Assembly (NCBI GenBank): GCA_020636645.1 | Contig: JACJXO010000002.1 | Span: 310,001 to 374,000, forward strand | Reading direction: 5' to 3' | DNA from: Chitinophagales bacterium | Lineage (GTDB): Bacteria; Bacteroidota; Bacteroidia; Chitinophagales; BACL12 | Length of the DNA stretch: 64,000 nt | In this document: in pieces, positions 44,036 through 51,424 of the stretch | Position numbering within the stretch: position 1 is the stretch's first letter | Layout of the letters: every line of letters starts with the position of its first letter | Translations under genes and position numbers: made by a program | The notes under the pieces: model-generated | The model's database searches: none | Seen by the model: the letters and a program-made list of their open reading frames with translations, nothing else | What the model was told of the DNA's origin: nothing

Positions 44036-45223
44036 ATGCGCTCTATCGTACATATGGACCTCGACACATTCTTCGTGTCAGTAGAACGGCTCAAAGACAG
44101 TCGCCTGCTGGGCAAGCCCGTGCTGGTGGGTGGCAGCAGCGACCGTGGCGTAGTGGCCGCCTGCAGTTATGAGGCCCGTGCCTTTGGTATCCATTCTGCC
44201 ATGCCCATGCGTACTGCCCGTGCACTATGTCCGGAAGCCATACTGGTGCGGGGTGATCACGAACACTACTCCTATTACTCCAACATGGTGACCGACATCA
44301 TTGAAGAGGCTGTTCCATCCTATGAAAAATCATCTATAGATGAATTTTATATTGATATGAGTGGTATGGACCGCTTCTTCGGCACATGGCAGTATGTACA
44401 GGAGCTGCGGGAGAAGATCATCCGGGAGACGGGACTACCCATCTCCATGGGATTATCGGAGAACAAGACCGTATCCAAAGTGGCTACGGGTGAGGCCAAG
44501 CCCAATAACAAGATCAAGGTGGACCACGGCACGGAGAAACCCTTTCTCGCACCGCTGGCAGTAAGCAAGATACCGATGGTGGGCGAGCGCACCTCCGAGA
44601 CCCTCCGGCGTATGGGCATCGTGCGCATCTCTACCGTGCAGGACATGCCCATGCGGGTCATGGAGAATATACTGGGAGAGAACGGACGCAGCATCTGGAA
44701 GAAGGCCAACGGCATGGACAGCTCGCCGGTAGAACCCTATACCGAACGCAAATCCATATCGACCGAAGAGACCTTTGACAGCGATACTACCGATGTAAAG
44801 CAGTTGCGCAACATTCTCATCGCCATGACAGAGAAGCTGGCTTACCAGTTGCGCAAGGAGAACAAGCTCGCTTCTGTGGTGACCGTTAAGCTGCGCTACT
44901 CCGATTTCGAGACCCATACCCGGCAGGTGCGCATTCCCTATACTTCTACGGATCACGCCCTCATCCGCGTGGTGAAGGAACTGTTCGACAAACTGTATGA
45001 ACGACGGGTGCTGATCAGACTGGTGGGAGTACGGCTGAGTGGTCTGGTGCACGGCGGATACCAGATCAACCTGCTGGAAGATTCTGAAGCCCTCATCCAC
45101 CTCTATCAGGCCATGGATCGCATGCGCCGCAAGTACGGCAAGACAAGCATACAGAGAGCCGTGGCCATGGGACAGCGGTTTCATGAGTTCAATCCGTTCA
45201 ACGGAAGGAGGGCGGAGGGGTGA
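44036..45223 (+). CDS. dinB: DNA polymerase IV (Y-family)
   Basis: A 395-residue translesion polymerase. The palm has catalytic Asp8 (VHMDLDTFF), and Asp102-Glu103 in the SSIDEFYID motif. The steric gate region (DLDTFFVSVE), helix-hairpin-helix thumb (GERTSETLRRMGI) and little-finger domain (RKSISTEETFDSDTTDV) are in order. The C-terminal beta-clamp-binding motif is not obvious; the protein ends in KTSIQRAVAMGQRFHEFNPFNGR. ATG 44036 follows directly after a repeat array, so the gene has no ordinary promoter region. It sits 843 bases after a LexA-like repressor and is followed by dnaE with another repeat array between. GC is visibly higher than in metH or uvrA. Confidence 0.96.
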   Translation: MRSIVHMDLDTFFVSVERLKDSRLLGKPVLVGGSSDRGVVAACSYEARAFGIHSAMPMRTARALCPEAILVRGDHEHYSYYSNMVTDIIEEAVPSYEKSSIDEFYIDMSGMDRFFGTWQYVQELREKIIRETGLPISMGLSENKTVSKVATGEAKPNNKIKVDHGTEKPFLAPLAVSKIPMVGERTSETLRRMGIVRISTVQDMPMRVMENILGENGRSIWKKANGMDSSPVEPYTERKSISTEETFDSDTTDVKQLRNILIAMTEKLAYQLRKENKLASVVTVKLRYSDFETHTRQVRIPYTSTDHALIRVVKELFDKLYERRVLIRLVGVRLSGLVHGGYQINLLEDSEALIHLYQAMDRMRRKYGKTSIQRAVAMGQRFHEFNPFNGRRAEG

Positions 45224-45228
45224 AAGAA

Positions 45229-45457
45229 TGGGCAGTGGCAGTTGGCAGTTGGCATAAACAAGTATCGGGTAAGGGCAACTAAACCAATAACTAACAACCA
45301 AGGACTAAAAACGAAATGTGAGCGGTGAATGGTGAGTCGCTCATTAAAAAAAAGTATCGGGTATCAAGTAGCTGGTATCAGGTAAAGGCAGCCAAACCAA
45401 TAACTAATAACCAAAAACGAATAACGCAAAACGAACAACGAATAACGCACCACGTCC
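45229..45457. repeat. Heptamer-periodic degenerate repeat array 2
   Basis: About 230 bases between dinB and dnaE with the same 7-bp periodic structure as array 1 and the same families in the same order: GGCAGTT-like units, AGTATCG-like units, ACTAACA/ACCAATA-like units, GTGAATG-like units, ATCGGGT-like units, and ACGAATA/ACGCAAA/ACGAACA-like units just before the dnaE start. It is a shorter version of array 1 rather than a copy. No promoter box or gene is recognisable in it. Confidence 0.88.
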
Positions 45458-48424
45458 ATGTACCTCAACTGCCACACATACTTCAGCCTGCGCTACGGGA
45501 CCTTGTCGCCCGACAAGCTGTTGCAGGAAGCAGTGGCACATGAAGTATCGCGATTCGTGCTGGCCGACATCAACAACACCTCCGGCATTTTTGAAACGGT
45601 GCGTAAAGCCCGGCAACTGGGCATCACTGTGATACCCGGCATTGAATTCCGCAACGGAGCCCGGCATCTGTTCACCGGCATTGCCCGCAGTGAAGCAGGC
45701 TTTACCGCCCTGAACCGTTTTCTGTCGGGACACCTCAACAGCGGAGAACCACTTCCGGAGCTCGCTCCTGCCCTGCCGGACACCCTCATCATCTATCCGT
45801 TCGAACCCGGACGCACCTTCCGCCTGCGGGCACATGAATACATCGGTGTCAGACCCGGACAACTGCATCAGCTGACCCGCTATGCAGGAAGGTATCAGCA
45901 GGAAAAACTCGTGGCCCTGCATCCAGTGACCTTCCACAACCGGAAAGACTTTCATGCCCACCGCATTCTCCGGGCTGTAGATAACAACACCCTGCTGAGT
46001 AAACTGGATCCGGCAGCACTGGCCCGCAGCGATGAGCAGTTCCTGCTACCGGATGAGATGCGTTCGCAGTATGCGCAGCATCCTTACCTGCTGCACCATG
46101 CCAATGCCCTGCTGGATCAGTGTGATTTTTCTTATGTGTTCGGGCAGAACCGCAACAAGCGATTCTTCTCGGGGTCTGAAACTGAAGATGCAGACATCCT
46201 GCTCCAACAGACCTTCGAAGGTGTGCGCCGTCGGTACGGAAGTGTGAACAAGACCATCCACGAGCGCATCAACAAGGAGCTCGACATCATCGTCAAAAAA
46301 GGGTTCGTGTCTTACTTTCTCATCAACTGGGACATCGTGGAGTATGCCCGTCGGCAGGGTTACTTCACCATCGGCCGTGGCAGTGGTGCCAACAGTCTCA
46401 TCGCCTACTGCCTGGGCATCACCGATGTAGATCCCATAGACCTGGACCTCTACTTCGAACGCTTCATCAACCTCTTCCGCGAAACACCGCCCGACTTCGA
46501 TCTGGACTTTTCCTGGACCGACCGCGACGATGTGACCCGATACATCTTCGACCGTTACGGGCATGAACACACCGCCCTGCTGGGTACTTATTCAGAGTTC
46601 AAGGAGAAGGCATTTATCCGCGAAGTAGCCAAGACCTTCGGCCTTCCCAAACAAGAGATCGATGACCTCATCAAAGCCTACGGAGAGGATCCTGAAAAAG
46701 TGAAGCGCAACATTCCTGACAAGCTTGCAAAAAGTATATACAACTATGGCGAATACATCTACCGCTTCCCCAATCACCTGGGCATTCATGCCAGCGGCAT
46801 CCTGATATCAGATAGCCCCATCTACCAGTACAGCGCCACCTACCTGCCGCCCAAAGGCTTCCCCACCACCCAGTTCGATATGTATGTGGCCGAAGACATC
46901 GGGTTGTACAAATTCGATATTCTGAGTCAGCGGGGGTTGGGGCATATCAAAGACAGCATCCGGCTGATCCGCCAGAACAAACAAGCCGAAGTGGACATCC
47001 GTCAGGTGCGCAAACTGAAGGAAGATCCGAAGCTCAATGAACGCCTTGCCAGCGGAAATACCATCGGCTGTTTTTACATTGAGTCGCCGGCCATGCGCAT
47101 GTTGTTGCGCAAACTGCAGGTGAGCGATTATCTGACCCTGGTAGCGGCCAGTTCCATCATCCGCCCCGGCGTAGCCCGTTCCGGTATGATGCGGGAGTAT
47201 ATCATGCGTCATCGTTTTCCGGAAGAACGCAAACGTATGCACCCTGTGTTGGGCGATATCATGCCAGACACCTATGGTGTGATGGTCTATCAGGAAGATG
47301 TGATCAAGGTAGCCCACTATTTTGCCGGAATGACGCTGAGTGAGGCCGATGTACTGCGTCGTGGCATGAGCGGCAAGTACCGGTCAAGAGAAGAATTCCA
47401 GCGCATCCGCGATAAGTATTTTGAGAACTGCCGGGCAAAGGGGTACGATGATGCGCTTACCAAAGATGTCTGGCATCAGATAGAGAGTTTTGCCGGCTAC
47501 AGTTTTGCCAAGGGGCATTCTGCCTCTTATGCGGTAGAGAGTTATCAGAGTCTCTTCCTCAAGACCTATTACCCGCTGGAGTTCATGGTGGGTGTCATCA
47601 ATAACTTCGGTGGTTTCTACAGCACAGAATTGTATGTGCATGAAGCCCGTATGGCAGGTGGTCGTATCGAAGCGCCCTGTGTGAACAACAGCCTGTATGC
47701 TACCACCATCGGCGGGAAGACCATCCACCTGGGGTTTCAGCATATCAAATCACTGGAACACAAGATCGCCACCGGCATACCGGAAGAACGGCTGCAGCAC
47801 GGTCCTTTTCTCAGCCTGGATGATTTTCTGCACCGGGTATCCATCACCCTCGAGCAACTGGAGATCCTCATCCTCATCAACGCCTTTCGTTTTACCGGAA
47901 TCAGCAAACAGGAGCTGCTCATTGAAGCCTATATGCGCATGCACAAGACCAGGCGCACGGTTCCCTCTCTGCAGCTGTTCGCCGCCCAACCCGACCAACC
48001 GTATCAGTTTCCCTCCCTGCATAGTGATATGCTGGAAGACGCCTGGGATCAGGTCAAGCTGCTGGGCTTTCCGCTGGCATCGCCCTTCACCCTGATAGAC
48101 CCGGAAGTGCTGGAAGATCCGGATCTGGTATGCGCCCGTCAGCTGCCGTATCTGAACGGTCAGGAAGTGGAGGTAGTAGCATACTACGTGACCCGGAAGG
48201 TGACCTACACCATCAAGGGAGAGGTCATGTTCTTCGGCACCTTCATTGACCGCAACGGCGAGTGGGTGGACACCGTACACTTTCCGGATGTGGCAAAGCA
48301 GTACCGTTTCAGGGGCAAGGCCTGTTACCGTATCAGAGGCAAGGTGACGGAAGAATTCGGCACCTGGAGCATAGAGGCGCATTACCTGGAAATGATACCC
48401 ATGTTATTACCTAAAGGCATCTGA
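45458..48424 (+). CDS. dnaE: DnaE-family DNA polymerase III alpha subunit, short error-prone type
   Basis: A 988-residue C-family polymerase, shorter than replicative DnaE (about 1150 or more). It has an N-terminal PHP domain (1-250), the palm with PDFDLDF at 345-351 (Asp346 and Asp348 catalytic) and KFDIL with the third Asp, fingers with FVSYFLINWDIVEYAR and GRGSGANSLIAYCLG, HhH-like region, and an OB fold near 880-960. The opening reads MYLNCHTYFS, so the first His of the PHP HxH motif is replaced by Asn and proofreading activity is doubtful. Its partner is dinB rather than imuA/imuB, so it is a DnaE2-like translesion polymerase by context. uvrA follows 10 bases after the stop. Confidence 0.93.
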   Translation: MYLNCHTYFSLRYGTLSPDKLLQEAVAHEVSRFVLADINNTSGIFETVRKARQLGITVIPGIEFRNGARHLFTGIARSEAGFTALNRFLSGHLNSGEPLPELAPALPDTLIIYPFEPGRTFRLRAHEYIGVRPGQLHQLTRYAGRYQQEKLVALHPVTFHNRKDFHAHRILRAVDNNTLLSKLDPAALARSDEQFLLPDEMRSQYAQHPYLLHHANALLDQCDFSYVFGQNRNKRFFSGSETEDADILLQQTFEGVRRRYGSVNKTIHERINKELDIIVKKGFVSYFLINWDIVEYARRQGYFTIGRGSGANSLIAYCLGITDVDPIDLDLYFERFINLFRETPPDFDLDFSWTDRDDVTRYIFDRYGHEHTALLGTYSEFKEKAFIREVAKTFGLPKQEIDDLIKAYGEDPEKVKRNIPDKLAKSIYNYGEYIYRFPNHLGIHASGILISDSPIYQYSATYLPPKGFPTTQFDMYVAEDIGLYKFDILSQRGLGHIKDSIRLIRQNKQAEVDIRQVRKLKEDPKLNERLASGNTIGCFYIESPAMRMLLRKLQVSDYLTLVAASSIIRPGVARSGMMREYIMRHRFPEERKRMHPVLGDIMPDTYGVMVYQEDVIKVAHYFAGMTLSEADVLRRGMSGKYRSREEFQRIRDKYFENCRAKGYDDALTKDVWHQIESFAGYSFAKGHSASYAVESYQSLFLKTYYPLEFMVGVINNFGGFYSTELYVHEARMAGGRIEAPCVNNSLYATTIGGKTIHLGFQHIKSLEHKIATGIPEERLQHGPFLSLDDFLHRVSITLEQLEILILINAFRFTGISKQELLIEAYMRMHKTRRTVPSLQLFAAQPDQPYQFPSLHSDMLEDAWDQVKLLGFPLASPFTLIDPEVLEDPDLVCARQLPYLNGQEVEVVAYYVTRKVTYTIKGEVMFFGTFIDRNGEWVDTVHFPDVAKQYRFRGKACYRIRGKVTEEFGTWSIEAHYLEMIPMLLPKGI

Positions 48425-48433
48425 CGAAACGGG

Positions 48434-51379
48434 ATGAAACAAGAGATGCCCCGCCTAAAAGCCGTACCTTTGCAGAACTTTTCAAAACGCAGTCCGTTGT
48501 CAGAAAAAGTGGTTAGAAAAAAGCAGGCACCGCTGCCGGAATCAAGTCCGGACATTCCTTATCTGGAGGTAAGAGGTGCCCGTGAACACAATCTGCGCAA
48601 TATAGATGTAAGCATACCCCGCAACAGCCTTGTGGTCATTACCGGAGTAAGCGGAAGTGGTAAAAGTTCTCTTGCATTTGATACGATCTATGCAGAAGGA
48701 CAACGCCGGTACATGGAAACGTTCAGTTCCTATGCACAGCAGTTTGTTGGCAACATGGAGCGGCCGGAAGTGGAAGAGATCACCGGTTTGAGTCCTGTCA
48801 TTTCCATAGAACAGAAGACCACCAACAAGAACCCGCGTTCAACTGTTGGCACCATCACAGAGATCTATGACTTCATGCGACTGCTGTTTGCCCGGGCTTC
48901 AGATGCATACAGTTATGAGACGGGAAAAAAAATGGTCAGGTTCTCAGAAGAACAGATCATTGATAATATCATACAGCGATTTGAGGGGAAACGTATTGCA
49001 CTGCTGGCGCCTTTGATTCGCGGGCGGAAAGGTCATTACCGCGAACTGTTTGAACAGGTACGCAAACAAGGCTATCTGAAGGTAAGGGTAGATGGCGACG
49101 TGCTTGACCTGGTACCACGCATGCAGGTGGACAGGTACAAAGTGCATGATATTGAGATCGTGGTGGACCGATTCCGGGTGGATGAAACAGACAGATACCG
49201 CATAACCCAGAGTGTACAACAGGCGCTGAAAGCCGGGAAGCAGTTCATCATGGTAGAAGACAGTGATGCGGGGAAGGTGTACAACTACAGCAAGAAACTG
49301 ATGTGTCCGGACAGCGGTATCTCTTATGAAGAACCATCACCGAATACATTCTCCTTCAATTCGCCTTACGGTGCCTGTCTGCATTGCAAAGGACTGGGGC
49401 TCGTTTATGAACCCGATCTGAGTCTGATCATTCCTGACGATGGCAAGACCATCAACAACGGCGGACTCCTGCCATTAGGAGAATACCGCGACAATACTCT
49501 TTTCCAGCAGGCACGAAGCATATCCAGAAAGTATAAATTCACTTTGTCCACACCTATCAAAGACATCCCGAAAAAAGGATTGAATATGATCCTGTTTGGG
49601 AATGAGAAAGGGGAAGCTTTGTGGCATGAGGATGATGTGGCAGATATGACCGGCGACAAGTGGTACACACTGGAAGATGGTGGTCTGACCTTTCTGCTCA
49701 TGAGATGTTTCAGTGAATCTGTTTCAGAAAATATGCGTCGCTGGGCCGAAGACTTCATGGGCAAGACCATCTGTGATGTATGTCAGGGCACACGACTCAA
49801 GAAGGAATCATTGTTCTTCCGGGTACATGAAAAGAACATCTCTGAACTGGCTGATATGGATGTTCGCTCACTCGTAGATTGGTTTCAACATGTAGAGGAA
49901 GGCATGGATGAAAGACAACAGGCCATTGCCCGTGATGTACTGAAAGAAATACGGGCACGTCTTGGATTCATTGATAATGTAGGGCTGGGTTATCTGTCTC
50001 TCAACAGGGCCACCCGAACTTTGTCAGGTGGTGAGTCGCAGCGCATACGTCTTGCCACACAGATAGGATCTCAGCTAACCGGTATCACCTATATTCTGGA
50101 TGAGCCATCCATAGGGCTTCATCAGCGAGACAACCTTCGTTTAATAGAAGCGCTGCAGGAACTCAGAGACACCGGAAATACAGTTCTTGTGGTGGAACAC
50201 GACAAGGAAATGATGATACAATCTGACTACATCATAGACCTTGGGCCAGGTGCAGGTATTCATGGAGGACGGGTTGTGGCAAGCGGCGATCCGGTTTCGT
50301 TTATGAAACAGCATTCTCAAACAGCCGAATACCTAAATCACAGAAAGGTCATAGAGATCCCTGAAAAAAGGCGGGATGGAAACGGCAAGCAGGTACTGCT
50401 GACCGGAGCCAGGGGGCACAATCTGCAGAAGGTAGATCTGCACCTTCCACTGGGTAAACTGATCTGCGTGACCGGGGTATCAGGTAGCGGAAAATCAAGT
50501 CTGATCAACGGCACTTTGTACCCGTTGATGATGCAGCATTATTACCATTCCAACAGGAAACCACTGCCTTTCAACTCCATACTGGGTTTGGAACATCTGG
50601 ATAAAGTGATCGAGATCGATCAGGCGCCTATTGGCAGAACACCGAGAAGCAATCCGGTCACTTATATCAATGTTTTTACAGAGATCAGGCAGCTATTTAC
50701 TTTGGTACCTGAAGCTAAGATCCGTGGATATAAGCCAGGTCGTTTTTCTTTCAATGTAAAAGGAGGCCGTTGCGAACACTGCGAAGGTGGAGGTATGCGG
50801 GTGATAGAAATGAATTTTCTGCCTGATGTGGAAGTGGAATGTGAGGTCTGTCGCGGAAAACGATACAACAGAGAGACCCTGGAGATCTACTATAAAGGCA
50901 AGAACATTGCTGACGTGCTTGATATGACCGTAGAGCAGGCGGTAGCATTTTTCGAACACATTCCGAAGATCTACCGCAAGATGAAAACGCTGGAGGAAGT
51001 GGGCCTGGGTTATATCAGACTGGGGCAGTCCAGCACCACTTTATCAGGTGGTGAAGCACAACGGGTCAAGCTGGCCGAAGAGCTGAGCCGGAAAGATACC
51101 GGAAACACCTTTTATATACTGGACGAGCCTACCACCGGACTGCATTTTGAAGATATCAGGGTGCTTATGCAGGTCATCAACAGCCTGGTTGATAAAGGAA
51201 ATACAGTACTCATCATTGAACACAACCTCGACGTGATCAAAATGGCTGATCATATCATTGATCTGGGTCCGGAGGGTGGCAGTGGCGGAGGACGCATCAT
51301 TGCTACAGGCACACCTGAGCAGATCGCTTCGCACCAGCACAGTCATACGGGTCACTACCTGGCCGATGAACTGAAATGA
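48434..51379 (+). CDS. uvrA: UvrABC excinuclease subunit A
   Basis: A 981-residue damage-recognition ATPase of nucleotide excision repair. Two ABC modules: Walker A GVSGSGKSSLAFDT near 72 and GVSGSGKSSLINGT near 683, with signatures LSGGESQRIRLATQIG and LSGGEAQRVKLAEEL. Zinc modules are visible as CPDSGIS...CLHC and as CEHCEGGG...CEVC. An extra 35-residue basic N-terminus precedes the conserved EVRGAREHNL. Start is uncertain: ATG 48434 is used here, but a TACCTTTG box at 48465 would instead place the start at TTG 48497 or GTG 48509. It is probably cotranscribed with dnaE; no TGTCA-N7-TGACA site precedes it. Confidence 0.95.
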   Translation: MKQEMPRLKAVPLQNFSKRSPLSEKVVRKKQAPLPESSPDIPYLEVRGAREHNLRNIDVSIPRNSLVVITGVSGSGKSSLAFDTIYAEGQRRYMETFSSYAQQFVGNMERPEVEEITGLSPVISIEQKTTNKNPRSTVGTITEIYDFMRLLFARASDAYSYETGKKMVRFSEEQIIDNIIQRFEGKRIALLAPLIRGRKGHYRELFEQVRKQGYLKVRVDGDVLDLVPRMQVDRYKVHDIEIVVDRFRVDETDRYRITQSVQQALKAGKQFIMVEDSDAGKVYNYSKKLMCPDSGISYEEPSPNTFSFNSPYGACLHCKGLGLVYEPDLSLIIPDDGKTINNGGLLPLGEYRDNTLFQQARSISRKYKFTLSTPIKDIPKKGLNMILFGNEKGEALWHEDDVADMTGDKWYTLEDGGLTFLLMRCFSESVSENMRRWAEDFMGKTICDVCQGTRLKKESLFFRVHEKNISELADMDVRSLVDWFQHVEEGMDERQQAIARDVLKEIRARLGFIDNVGLGYLSLNRATRTLSGGESQRIRLATQIGSQLTGITYILDEPSIGLHQRDNLRLIEALQELRDTGNTVLVVEHDKEMMIQSDYIIDLGPGAGIHGGRVVASGDPVSFMKQHSQTAEYLNHRKVIEIPEKRRDGNGKQVLLTGARGHNLQKVDLHLPLGKLICVTGVSGSGKSSLINGTLYPLMMQHYYHSNRKPLPFNSILGLEHLDKVIEIDQAPIGRTPRSNPVTYINVFTEIRQLFTLVPEAKIRGYKPGRFSFNVKGGRCEHCEGGGMRVIEMNFLPDVEVECEVCRGKRYNRETLEIYYKGKNIADVLDMTVEQAVAFFEHIPKIYRKMKTLEEVGLGYIRLGQSSTTLSGGEAQRVKLAEELSRKDTGNTFYILDEPTTGLHFEDIRVLMQVINSLVDKGNTVLIIEHNLDVIKMADHIIDLGPEGGSGGGRIIATGTPEQIASHQHSHTGHYLADELK
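48465..48472 (+). promoter_or_regulatory. Candidate -7 promoter box (TACCTTTG) inside the annotated uvrA start
   Basis: An exact TACCTTTG match 31 bases after ATG 48434. It may be an independent uvrA promoter with translation from TTG 48497 or GTG 48509, but no TTG -33 element lies at the right distance. Kept as tentative. Confidence 0.3.
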
Positions 51380-51402
51380 AAAAGGCGACCAGTTGGTCGC
51401 CT
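51377..51402 (-). terminator. Intrinsic terminator of the polysaccharide cluster
   Basis: The 8-bp stem AGGCGACC / GGTCGCCT with loop AGTT is followed on the minus strand by T5, about 23 bases beyond the tyrosine-kinase stop. On the plus strand the U tract is missing, so it would work mainly for the minus-strand operon; uvrA converges here. Confidence 0.75.
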
Positions 51403-51424
51403 CAAAAGTTTATACGCAGCAGGT

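Noticed and set aside
43730..44115. Open reading frames on the minus strand inside the heptamer array
   Set aside because: They are translations of the periodic repeat (low-complexity strings rich in Ser, Leu, Val, Phe and Tyr) and overlap dinB; no domain, no start signal.
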